Numbered from the stretch's first letter, positions 20,546 to 29,695 are shown. The stretch: 64,000 nucleotides of DNA from Hyaloraphidium curvatum (GCA_025558095.1 JAIVFI010000025.1:248001-312000); one strand, 5' to 3'. A program made the numbers and translations. The notes: a model not told the origin generated them from the letters alone.

Positions 20546-20640
20546 TCTCCTGAGTCGCCCTTGATGCGTGTGTACATGTTGGGGTCCGTTTCGCAGTTGT
20601 GAAAGCCACACAGTATGCTCCAGTCCCGGTGTTGTTTGCT
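20447..20640 (-). mobile_element. Fragment of a second Ty1/copia-like element
   Basis: On the minus strand the reading CGFHNCETDPNMYTRIKGD, then IAILLVTMDDV, resembles the RT palm of copia elements (usual ILLVYVDD). It differs from the RT at 26.7-27.5 kb, which has LMIIHVDDFG, so it is from another family. It contains a direct tandem duplication of about 52 bp. Confidence 0.6.
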
Positions 20641-20803
20641 GGCAGGAAAACCTTCCCACAAAGGTGAAAAACCTTCCAGAAAGAATGAGCAGTTTGGTTT
20701 CGGTTTGGGTTTTGGGACCTTCCCATCCAGCGGGCACAATGTCAGGCATGCAGCTTCATCTAGGTCCTGAAAAGTTCAGTGTTGGTTCTGGTCAAAAGGT
20801 GCT

Positions 20804-21231
20804 GGATTCGCCGTGTAGGCAAGCAAAGAGCCGTAGGGCTCCTGCCTCCATTCCCCGTGCGTCTTGGAGTCGCCGTGCAGGCAAGCAAAGAGCCGTAGGA
20901 CTCCTGCCTCCATCCCCGTGTGTTTTGGAGTCGCCGTGCAGGCGAGCAAAGAGCTGTAGGGCTCCTGCCTCCATTCCCCGTGTGTTTTGGAGTCGCCGTG
21001 TAGGCAAGCAAAGAGCCGTAGGACTCCTGCCTCCATCCCCGTGTGTTTTGGAGTCGCCGTGCAGGCGAGCAAAGAGCTGTAGGGCTCCTGCCTCCATTCC
21101 CCGTGTGTTTTGGAGTCACCGTGTAGGCAAGCAAAGAGCCGTAGGGCTCCTGCCTCCATTCCCCGTGCGCTTTGGAGTCGCCGTGCAGGCGAGCAAAGAA
21201 GCCGTAGGGCTCCTGCCTCCATCCCTGTGTT
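20804..21231. repeat. Minisatellite, seven units of about 61 bp
   Basis: Seven head-to-tail units start ggagtcgccgtgcaggcaag and contain agccgtagggctcctgcctc. Units alternate between 61 and 62 bp, and two unit variants alternate (gcaagcaaagagccgtaggactcc against gcgagcaaagagctgtagggctcc), so units 2-3 and 4-5 form a repeated dimer of 123 bp. Because 123 is a multiple of three, several frames stay open across the array. I do not regard these frames as genes. Confidence 0.92.
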
Positions 21232-22204
21232 GGCCGCTTACGTGTCCAGAGACCGGAATCCCCGGATATGTCGTTGTTTGCGCCGCGGCCCCTCCTTGAA
21301 GAGGCGCACCGGCGGGCAGTCAGCAGCGTTTAGAGCCAATGCGCCGCGCAGCTGCCTGCTCCATTCGCGCCCTTTCGCACCAGAAAGCGCACGCAGTTGG
21401 TCGCTTGTTGTTTGGCGGGGCGCGTCCACGCGAGCGACGCGTCCCATGTTTGACGTGTGCCGCCGTTAAGTGTCGTGTTTCCGCGCCCAGCGCCAGAGAG
21501 CCACGCGGTCCTACGGCACGTTTTTCAAGCGGAACACGTGAGGCACACGCTGTCGTAGGCCTGCGGTCGCGTCTTCAGCACGCGACGCGTTGTTTGCCCA
21601 CTAACAGACGCGGCACCCCCCGGAGAAGAGCCTAGCCGCCCTGCAGGGCCAGCACAAGCCTCTTGAGGCCAATGGGCTCCTCAAGCGCTTTTGCGGCGTC
21701 GCCTGCCACGCTTGGGGCACCGGTTTGAAGGAGCAGAGGAACTGCAGTTTGAAGTTTTTGCTGATGGAGGATGCAATTGCTTGGGGCAGGTCCGGGTCAC
21801 CAATACTATTCTATTCCACGCTTCAAAGACGTCCAGAAAAGCATGACACTTTTCAGGCACCAACTTCCTCGGTGCTCTCCCAATTGCCCTCAGGTTTAGC
21901 TTGCAAAACATCATCACCTGCTTCTTGCTTTCATGCTCTGGTCTGTCAAATGGTCTTCCGTCGCCGTGCCCATGTGCACAATCCTCTGCATCGATGGTCC
22001 CATTGTGGCCCATCCCATCACCTCTGTGGTGTGGTGCGTCAGCTCTGGGGAGCAAGTCTAGAGCTTGCGGTTCGTCTTATCCGTCTTTCATCTCAGGCTC
22101 TATCTCTTGTTCGTGGGAGTTCACTTCTGCCGGCTCATCTGGCTTTCTGCCTTTCCAGGGGATTTTCACTGTGTAGGGCGCATCATGCTTCACTTCCAAG
22201 AAGA
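21232..22204. other. Island spacer without a recognised gene
   Basis: No host gene or intact element was recognised. The only identified piece is about 21783-21816 (ggcaggtccgggtcaccaat, then actattctattcc), which matches the LINE-A 3' terminus in plus orientation. Sequence upstream of it (21640-21780) could be a diverged LINE 5' part, but I cannot show this. Confidence 0.5.
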
Positions 22205-24124
22205 GAATAGTATTGGTGACCCGGACCTGCCCCTGGCTTGGCCGCTGTTACACCATGAGTTTGCTGCTAATTGCAAAGTTCATCGTCGTCGTGTGTCTTT
22301 TTCACTTTCCCAGTTTTCCTGTCCTTCATGGACTTTAAGATGAAGCTGGCAATGGAGTTGAGGGCCTTCTCCTTCTGCCGCCTCGCTTTGTTCGTGGGCT
22401 CGAACTCCTTGATGCTAAGAGCCCAGAGCCAGGTCTCCATGTTCCACTCGCGGCCTAGTGCTTCCAATCTAGTCTGCAGCTTCTGGCGCCGCTCCGCATT
22501 TGCTGAACAGTGAAACAGAAAGTGTTGTTCGTCTCCAATGTGCTCAGGGTCATGCTTGCACGTTCTCTGCTGCACCTCAAGTCCTTGGTGCCTGCCTGTC
22601 TCCACCTCCAGGTCGTGGGTAGAGCACAGCAACTTTTGGACATCCCTCCGGTGCTTCTCCACCCGGATCAGGGACGGTCCGATGTGGCCAAAGGTCATGT
22701 CACACATCCTCCAAAAGTGCAGTTTGTCGTTGTCCTTGAGCCTCTGGGCATTGATCTCCCTGAACTTGCCCTTCACAAGATTCTCCACAGTCTCCTTGGG
22801 CCATGAGAAAGTGTCCTTCTCCCACATCTCCCTCCCATCTTCGCCGCCATAGTATACAAGTAGTTCCCTCAGGAAGGCAGCCCAGTTCCAGGACCCCTTC
22901 AGTGCCTCGATCTTGAGCTCTTTGTAAAGTAGGTACAGCGCAGGATCCGCTGTTTGAATGCGCATGAGGAACTTGAGTGCCGACTCGTGGTCATGAACTG
23001 CAAGGGGGTACTGGCCAGTGATCGCATACAGACAGGCCAGGGAGGTAGACTTGGGCAGATGAGTGACGGCACGAAGAGCCATGCATGTCACTTTGTCCCT
23101 GGTGCTTTCCGTGGCAAGGTACTCCTCCTTCGGCATCTCCACAATGAACGGGTTTTCCCATATTGGCCCACTGCCTTGACCTTTGTGTTGTAGAGCTTGA
23201 GCTGGAGGTCAGGACTCATCCCAGGCTGCTCCCTGATGTCACGGAGCCAGAGCCCATAAGCAGCGTTCATCTTGGCCTCTCTGCCATGCACATGGTCCTT
23301 GCTCCGGCCGGTTGAGGTCAGCTGATACCCCAGAAGCTTGAAGCTGTCAACCCTCTTCAGCGAGGACATCGAGACCGCGATCAAGAGACGATTTCGGGAG
23401 ATTTGCGCTACACAGGTGGTCGATAACGGGAAACTACGGTTCTGGAGGATAACGGGAAACTACGGTTCTGGAGGATTGCGGGGATGGATTTTGGACTATG
23501 CGAGACCCTGCTCATGGATCGCATCGACCTGCGCACCTCTTTGAACCGACTGCTCACCAGCACCCACGTGCTCAACGTGGAAACGCAGCGACAACAAGGC
23601 ATCAGACTCTGTGAGCGCACTTGCCCCCACCATTTGGATCAGATTGAGGACGAGATGCACCTTCTGTTTCACTGCTCTGCGTACGATGACGAACGGGAGA
23701 TTCTTCAAACCCGGACCAGAGAGCTTGGGCGACGCTGGAACCTGGAGACGGCCATATGGATGTTGAGGAACGACGAAGAGGTGAAATTCTGCGAGGAGAA
23801 GGAGACCTTCTGGCGGAGGAGACGGATCTTGGAGGCTGCCGGCACATTTATCCATAAGGCATTCAGGGCAAGACGTGCAATACCTGCTTTGGGAGGGATG
23901 GATGAACAGAGAGACGCTACTGAGGACAACATCGATCCGATAGCAATCTACTAATGATACACATCGTGTAAGAGCCAAAGCTTGTATAGCAGGGCTTGAG
24001 TTGCACATTACATCTACATCTACATCATCCTGGTCCCTGCATGTACATGACCTTTACACGGTGAGGTATCCTCCTGGCCATCCACTCTGTCTTGCTGACG
24101 TTGATCTCCAGCCCATTGGCACTG
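22205..24124. repeat. Copy 2 of the 1.9-kb direct duplication
   Basis: Same content as 17694-19589: LINE-A 3' half (minus, 22205-23369, open frame 22267-23142), LINE-B C-terminus (plus, 23370-23954, broken by the insertion below), LINE-B tail, and LINE-A RT end (minus). Relative to copy 1 it has a 26-bp tandem duplication at about 23430-23481 (ataacgggaaactacggttc repeated), which shifts the LINE-B frame. On the right it runs on into LINE-A RT, so this copy is in the ancestral context. Confidence 0.9.
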
Positions 24125-24587
24125 GCATATGCAGACAAAAGATCCAGCTGCATCTTGGCATGCATCCTTCACCGTCTTCGAGATCAAAGTGGTGTTGTCT
24201 GCAAAGAACAGAGCCAGCAAGCTGACCATCCTCTCCTGATCCTCTTCCTCCTCAGACACCAGGCCCAGATCCGTCCCTTTTGCACCATTGGCCTCCATGA
24301 AAGCAGTGATGTCGTTGATGAACAAGATGAAGAACAGCGATGAGAGAGGGTCCCCTTGCTTCACTCCGGTCAGGAACTTGATCAAGTCCGACTTGGTGCC
24401 GTCCTCATCCCGGAGCCTTCACCACACCCGCCCAAACGCCATCGTTGCACTCAGCCCAGGGAACTAGCCGAGCGTTCCAGACCAGGGAAAAGTCCTTCTC
24501 CAGCGTCCTCTCCTCTCTATGCTGATGCCTCGGTAGTTGCCCGCCACGGTCTTGGGTCCCTTCTTGTGCAGCATCACCAGCAGTGTC
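24020..24587 (-). mobile_element. LINE-A reverse transcriptase domain
   Basis: The minus-strand frame reads FLTGVKQGDPLSSLFFILFI, then LLALFFADNTTLIS, where the usual catalytic YADD box is FADN. A motif like GLEINVSKTEWM follows. The second Asp of the box is Asn, so the polymerase is probably inactive or this copy is mutated. The upstream end, LLVMLHKKGPKTVAGNYRG, is cut at 24587 by the copia element and continues at 28324. Confidence 0.85.
24583..24587. repeat. Left target site duplication of the copia element
   Basis: GTGTC immediately precedes the TG of the left LTR; the same five bases immediately follow the CA of the right LTR at 28319-28323. Confidence 0.9.
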
Positions 24588-24811
24588 TGTTGGAATGGAT
24601 TGTTGCTTCGATTCTATCTCAATAGGGAGTCTATTGGCGTGTGGGGATACTTGGGTACGACCGGAGGGGTCATCTAGGGACTTCTCATCGCAAGGGAATG
24701 GACAACGGGTCAACGTGAAACTGTCCCTCTCCCCATCCCGTCCATCTGAGTTCTGACCCGGTTCAGACCACTGGGGCTACGTCTTCCCCACGCCCCATAG
24801 CCACTCAAGCA
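24588..24811 (+). repeat. Left LTR of the copia element
   Basis: 224 bp, starting TGTTGGAATGG and ending CACTCAAGCA. It differs from the right LTR at two positions (cttctcatcgc here, cttgtcatcgc there; caagca here, caaaca there). Confidence 0.95.
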
Positions 24812-24828
24812 GGTTATGAGCCCAATTC
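24812..24828 (+). promoter_or_regulatory. Primer binding site complementary to an initiator-tRNA-Met anticodon arm
   Basis: Directly after the left LTR the sequence is GGTTATGAGCCCAATTC. Its reverse complement, GAATTGGGCTCATAACC, contains the CAT anticodon within the stem-loop typical of initiator tRNA-Met. This is the half-tRNA priming arrangement known from Drosophila copia rather than the usual 3'-acceptor-end PBS. Confidence 0.7.
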
Positions 24829-24852
24829 ATTTCGATTGGGAGACTAGGGCAG

Positions 24853-27519
24853 ATGGGATACTACACGCTTCTGGGTCCGGATGGAGGGGCCATCACCAAG
24901 GGCGGCGACGTGCGGGGCACTTGCCGCATAGATCGTCACGTTTACTATCTCAACGCGGAAATCCTCAACGAGCATGACGAACAGATCATGCTGAGTGCTC
25001 AGGAAGGGGATTTGAGCGCGGAGATTGCGCATGGGCGCTGCGGGCACTACCCGATCGCGGCACTCAGGAAGGTTCAACAGGCTGGGATTGTGGATGGATT
25101 GGAGGAGTACGTGTTTGCTGGAAACCTCAACAACTTCTGTAAGGAGTGCGTGATGGGGAAGATGCATCAGTTGCCCTATCCGGAGTCGGAGCGGAAAGTC
25201 TCGCGGCCGTTTGAGCTGACTCACTGGGACCTGATACAATCGGACGTTGCAACGGTGCATGGAGAACGCTGGGCATTGCATGCAGTCGACGAGTACACTT
25301 CTGCGGAGTTTGCGTTCCTATTGAAGCACAAATCGGAGGCGGAGGACTGGATGATGCACTTTGCCGAGTGGGTGAAGAACCAGTTCAGCCTAAAGGTCGG
25401 ATGCATGCGGGTCGATCCCGGAGGTGAATTCTCGTCAAAACGGCTCGAAGCGCACTGCAAGAACGAGGGAATCAAGTTGGAATCGTCGGTAACGAATCGG
25501 CCTGCGCAGAACGGAGTCATTGAGCGGCGGAACCGGACGGCTGAGGAAGGGACCCGGACCATCCTGATCGACTCGAAAGCGCCGAAGTCGTTATGGGGAT
25601 ACGCACTGCATCATCACATCAACACACGTAATCGTTTGCCGAACACAAAGACGTGGCAGAAAGGGTCTACGCCGTTTCAACTGCTGACTGGGAGACGGGC
25701 GAACATTAGCCACATCCGACGTTTCGGAGAAACGTGTTACGCGATCGTCGACAAGGATAAGCGCGGCAAATGGGATGCTAAGGCGGTACAATGCCGCTAC
25801 CTGGGAATGAGCTCGCGATCGAAGGCATTTACGGTCCAGAATCTTGAGACCGGGCGGATTTTTGACTCACGTGATGTCGTTTTCGAGGAACGCTGGTCAA
25901 ACAAGACGCTCAAGAGCTACATGCGGGTTCTGGAAAGCGGAGTTTCGGTCGAAAAACTACCTGAGGACGCGGACCCGAGCGCTGTATTGAACCGTCGACT
26001 TGCAGTGGAGGAGTCGGCGCAGCCTGAGGAATTGGAGGCGTCACCGGAGACGCCACGGCGGGTCCATTCCGCAGATCCTATCGACGACGGCAACCAGGAG
26101 CATCGTGGGACACAGGTAGACCGTGTGCAGCGTCAACCTGAGCGCCAGGAGGCCGGGGGAGGAGGTCAAAGACTGGAAGTTGGAGGTACTCAACATCAAT
26201 CTTCAAGTTCCGGCAGCCGAGGCGCGGATTTACGTCTGTCACGCGATCAACGAGCTCAGAGCGAAAGTGAGGACGAGCTGGTGGCTCGTGGAAGAGGCTC
26301 TGGGAGCAGTGGAAGTGGCGATCCAGGGGGAGGAAAGGCAGTTGGTGGATCGCAACTTTCTGGTGATCGTGCGGCTAGGGAAGCCACAGACCAACGTGGG
26401 GAGCCTGGAGGAGCATCTTCATCAAGCAGCGGAGCTCAGGGAGGCTCTGGGGCGGCTGGAACGGGCTCTAAGATACCTTTACCTACAAGGTCATCCAGCA
26501 GAGCTCCAAGACCTCCTGGGGAGTGGTGGAAAGCCCCCAACACGAGCAACGAGAAGGAGATCAACGTGATCACGCTGGAATCGATCAATTTCCTGATGGA
26601 GGAGGTCCAGGACCACCTGGACTGGCAGGGACACCTACCAACTTGGGAGGACATGGCACACATGGATAGAATCTTTGCTGCAAGCACTGGAGCACGTGTA
26701 CCACGGAACTATGCAGAGGCAATGCGTTCAGAGGATCGTGAGATGTGGGCCAAGGCAATGGAACGTGAGATTGGCAAGTTCAAGAGCAGAGATGCGTACA
26801 ACATCATGGGCTTGCCTGAGGGCAAGGAAAAATTCGCGGTTGGAAGCCAATTTGTATTTGACCTCAAACCTGGAGCTGATGGCAGCATTGTGGGGGAGGA
26901 AAACTACAAGGCTCGATGGGTGGCAAGGGGTGATTGGCAGGATCCATCTTCTTTTGGTCAATCCTTTGCACCTGTACCTTCTGCTGCTGCTGTACGACTT
27001 TTCTTTTGGATATCTGCTCAGAACAACATGATTGTACATCAGGCTGATGCAAATGCTGCATTTCTACAGGCTAAGCTCCAGGAGAACGAGGAAGTTTACT
27101 TGTATCCAGCTCAAGGGATGGATTTACCTGAGTTTACTGATGGAAGACCTACTGTAATTCGACCTGGAGTTGCGGTTTATGGACTTGTGCAAGCTGCACG
27201 TGCTTGGCACAGACACCTGCACGAGATACTCACGGAGATGGGGCTTATACGTTGCTCAAAGGAGTATTGCATCTACTTTCTGCGGCAAGATGATTGGTTT
27301 CTTTTGATGATTATTCATGTGGACGACTTTGGATGTAGCTCAACGGACGAAAAACGGACGATTGCATTTCTTGAGGAGCTGGGAAAGCGGATTAAGATAC
27401 GTTACATGGGTCGCATGAAAAAGTTCCTGGCTTTGGAAATCAAGCAGGACGAGAAGGCTGGAACAATCACAATCAAGCAGTCCAACTACATCATCAGAGT
27501 GCTTTGCCAACAAGCTTGA
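24853..27519 (+). CDS. Copia Pol fragment: zinc-binding domain, integrase, reverse transcriptase
   Basis: An open frame of 888 codons. After a short leader there is an H-x-H-C-C pre-integrase zinc domain (IAHGRCGHYPIAALRKVQQA, then FCKECVMGKMH). The integrase core carries the DDE triad as THWDLIQSD, MRVDPGGEF and NGVIERRNRT. A C-terminal integrase chromo-like region (CRYLGMSSRSKAF) and a long Gly/Ser/Glu-rich linker follow. The RT palm has KARWVARGDWQD, VHQADANAAFLQA and the catalytic LMIIHVDDFGC. The frame ends at VLCQQA, where a 50-bp tandem duplication (27491-27590) begins. There is no gag, protease or RNase H. The domains look intact, so a product is possible, but it could not move without helper proteins. 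Confidence 0.92.
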   Translation: MGYYTLLGPDGGAITKGGDVRGTCRIDRHVYYLNAEILNEHDEQIMLSAQEGDLSAEIAHGRCGHYPIAALRKVQQAGIVDGLEEYVFAGNLNNFCKECVMGKMHQLPYPESERKVSRPFELTHWDLIQSDVATVHGERWALHAVDEYTSAEFAFLLKHKSEAEDWMMHFAEWVKNQFSLKVGCMRVDPGGEFSSKRLEAHCKNEGIKLESSVTNRPAQNGVIERRNRTAEEGTRTILIDSKAPKSLWGYALHHHINTRNRLPNTKTWQKGSTPFQLLTGRRANISHIRRFGETCYAIVDKDKRGKWDAKAVQCRYLGMSSRSKAFTVQNLETGRIFDSRDVVFEERWSNKTLKSYMRVLESGVSVEKLPEDADPSAVLNRRLAVEESAQPEELEASPETPRRVHSADPIDDGNQEHRGTQVDRVQRQPERQEAGGGGQRLEVGGTQHQSSSSGSRGADLRLSRDQRAQSESEDELVARGRGSGSSGSGDPGGGKAVGGSQLSGDRAAREATDQRGEPGGASSSSSGAQGGSGAAGTGSKIPLPTRSSSRAPRPPGEWWKAPNTSNEKEINVITLESINFLMEEVQDHLDWQGHLPTWEDMAHMDRIFAASTGARVPRNYAEAMRSEDREMWAKAMEREIGKFKSRDAYNIMGLPEGKEKFAVGSQFVFDLKPGADGSIVGEENYKARWVARGDWQDPSSFGQSFAPVPSAAAVRLFFWISAQNNMIVHQADANAAFLQAKLQENEEVYLYPAQGMDLPEFTDGRPTVIRPGVAVYGLVQAARAWHRHLHEILTEMGLIRCSKEYCIYFLRQDDWFLLMIIHVDDFGCSSTDEKRTIAFLEELGKRIKIRYMGRMKKFLALEIKQDEKAGTITIKQSNYIIRVLCQQA

Positions 27520-27590
27520 AGGACAACTGGATGTTGCAAGGACATCATCAGAGTGCTTTGCCAACAAGCTTGAAGGACAACTGGATGGAC
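27491..27590 (+). repeat. 50-bp tandem duplication ending the copia Pol frame
   Basis: A unit containing catcatcagagtgctttgcc and aagcttgaaggacaactgga occurs twice in a row. The first copy holds the stop codon of the Pol frame. The following 27600-28094 has no recognised coding content. Confidence 0.9.
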
Positions 27591-28010
27591 TCTAAAGGAG
27601 GAGAGCATGTGACCAATGGAAGAGCCAGATACTCTAGGAAGACTCTGGAATGGTGGAAACTGACCAGGTGGAAGGACCTGGAGAAACCACGCATGCAATG
27701 GGACTGTTGAGCTTTGATGTAGATCAGCAGACCTTACGTGAAGGATCTGTGCAATGTGCAACGAGGCAGAACCAGTCTGTGTGCAGGAAACTAGCAAGAG
27801 GTGCATAACACTGTGATGCAAATGACTGGACTTGAAGGACCAAAAATGGATAGCTAAGTTTGAGCATTTCAAAGCACTTCGGGGATTTGTGGAGATTTGA
27901 AAGTGAAACTGGAGATTTCTCAGGGATTCTTGACAGGAGGGGAGTATTGAAAGTGACTTGATAATTGCAACTGGATAGCAACTGGAGAACATAACTGGGA
28001 GACAACTTTG

Positions 28011-28094
28011 CAACGAGGGGGAGTGTTGGAACCTATGCATTGCTACGTTGTTGGGATTGATATGCACTGGAGGGAATCTTGCAACAAGGGGGAG
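28011..28094 (+). promoter_or_regulatory. Duplicated polypurine tract before the right LTR
   Basis: The functional tract (caacaagggggag) abuts the right LTR start at 28095. A second copy with the first LTR bases attached (gagggggagtgttggaa) lies about 70 bp upstream at 28015, and a degenerate third (aggaggggagtattgaaag) near 27935. Confidence 0.7.
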
Positions 28095-28318
28095 TGTTGG
28101 AATGGATTGTTGCTTCGATTCTATCTCAATAGGGAGTCTATTGGCGTGTGGGGATACTTGGGTACGACCGGAGGGGTCATCTAGGGACTTGTCATCGCAA
28201 GGGAATGGACAACGGGTCAACGTGAAACTGTCCCTCTCCCCATCCCGTCCATCTGAGTTCTGACCCGGTTCAGACCACTGGGGCTACGTCTTCCCCACGC
28301 CCCATAGCCACTCAAACA
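28095..28318 (+). repeat. Right LTR of the copia element
   Basis: 224 bp, TGTTGG to CTCAAACA, followed by the right GTGTC target duplication (28319-28323). Confidence 0.95.
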
Positions 28319-28323
28319 GTGTC

Positions 28324-29085
28324 TGGCCCCAGTCTTGCATGTCGACGCCATTGAGCACGTCGTTGAGCAGATCGACAACAGCTTGCTTCAGCACAGTGGT
28401 CCCGTACTTGACGAATGAACTCGAGCCTGATCCCATCTTCGTCCGCTGCCCTGCCGTTAGGAGCCTTCTCCAGGACCTTCTCGAGCTCCTTGAGGGTGAT
28501 GGGGCGCAGCAGGTTCCCAGGAGGCGTGATCGTGGCCTTCGGAAGCGGTGGGAACGTCTTCGATTCCTCGATCTTGTTCGCGTATCGGCGTTGGCCACCA
28601 TCTCCATGTGGCGTACCAGCTCCGCAAAGGGCACGGGGTTGCCCTTCCGCCTCGCATAAGTCGTCTTCCCAAGCAGTTGGTAGTATCCCTTAATAGGCTC
28701 TTGCCTGAAGAGGCGTTCCAGCAGCTCAGAGTTCTTGTGCTCTGCGATCTTCCGCATCTTCTTCTCCAGCTTCTTCCTCTTCTTCTCCAGCTCTCGCGCC
28801 TTCCCTTGGTACTCCTTCTTCCACTCCTCCTCTCTCCATGAGGGATCGCAGCTCAAGAAGGCGTGACATCTTGCGGCCGATCTCAGTCCTCTCCGCCGAA
28901 TGCGCAAAGCCGTTCAGGAACTTATCAGCCTCCTCATGCACGCTGACCTTGTCGTACTTCCGCTTTGCCACCTTGCTCACCGCCGCCATGATCTGCATCA
29001 GCTGATTGCACTTGTCCGAGCCAGCCTCCATCTGCTCGTACTCCTGCATAGACTCTTTCACCCACGCCTCGTCCCAGAGATTTCG
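28324..29085 (-). mobile_element. LINE-A, region upstream of the RT catalytic core
   Basis: The minus strand encodes the basic coiled region (KKRKKLEKKMRKIAEHKNSE), RLFRQEPIKGYYQLLGKTTY, GNPVPFAELVRHMEM, then, after frame breaks, FVKYGTTVLKQAVVDLLNDV and DMQDWGQT. The last codons run straight into LLVMLHKKGPK at 24582 if the copia element and one target duplication are left out, so both pieces were one gene. The most upstream part seen is KESMQEYEQMEAGS at about 29070. Confidence 0.85.
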
Positions 29086-29089
29086 CATA

Positions 29090-29350
29090 ATTGGATGGGC
29101 TTCGGACTGTGCGAGACCCTGCTCATGGATCGCATTAACCTGCACACCTCTTTGAACCGATTGCTCACCAGCACCCACGTGCTCAACATGGAAACGCAGC
29201 GTCAACAAGGCATCACTGTAGGCAAACCTGTCGCCCCCACCATTTGGATCAGATCAAGGACGAGATGCACCTTCTGTTTCACTGCTCTGCGTACGATGAC
29301 GAACAGGAGATTCTCCAAACCCGAACCAGAGAACTTATTTGGACGACGTT
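29090..29350 (+). mobile_element. LINE-B fragment, plus strand
   Basis: Encodes GFGLCETLLMDRINLHTSLN and STHVLNMETQRQQGI, then degenerates with a small deletion in the zinc block (HHLDQIEDE region out of frame). An older, broken relative of the LINE-B at 18.9-19.4 kb. Confidence 0.75.
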
Positions 29351-29690
29351 GAATTTGGGAACACCCATCTAGAGGTTCCTTCATAACCTGGGGCATTGCA
29401 CCGTGTGTCAAAGCCTTTTTGAAATGATTGAACACACAGATGATCAGCTTCTCCTTACTGCTAGACTTGACCAGCAAAAGGAGCTGTTGGCGAGAAACAA
29501 TGGGGTGAAGCGTCGATGTGTAACAAGATGTAGATGCAGAACGTCTCTCTGCTGGTCCATCTCCGGATCCCTCAGGGCAGGCGTTGCACATCTTGCTCTG
29601 AATGCCTTATAGACAGACCAATGCTGCAGAAGCTTCCAGAATACGTCTTCTCCATCTGCCTCAACGTAACACTTGCATCGTATGTTCAAC
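29351..29690 (-). mobile_element. LINE remnants, minus strand (RT motif and LINE-B-like end)
   Basis: The minus strand shows KEKLIICVFNHFKKALTHG, a decayed RT motif 2, and separately YKAFRARCATPALRDPEMDQ, resembling the LINE-B C-terminus HKAFRARRAIPALGGMDEQ. Both are in broken frames. Confidence 0.6.
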
Positions 29691-29695
29691 ATATG

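Larger units (their letters stand above)
24588..28318 (+). mobile_element. Ty1/copia LTR retrotransposon, internally deleted
   Basis: A 3731-bp element bounded by two 224-bp LTRs and 5-bp target duplications. Gene order integrase before RT marks it as Ty1/copia. It is shorter than a full copia element (about 5 kb): gag and protease are missing, the reading frame starting 41 bp after the left LTR, and no RNase H is visible after the RT. It sits in LINE-A, transcriptionally opposite to it. The LTRs differ at two positions only, so the insertion is recent. Confidence 0.95.

Noticed and set aside
20804-21231. CRISPR-like array
   Set aside because: Whole 61-bp units are repeated with no unique spacers between constant repeats, and the genome is eukaryotic.
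20568-21299. 243-residue open frame across the minisatellite
   Set aside because: The 123-bp dimer is a multiple of three, which keeps several frames open on both strands at once; no start context, splice sites or homology.
27600-28094. Copia RNase H
   Set aside because: No conserved acidic residues or family motifs in any frame; the stretch is broken by stops.
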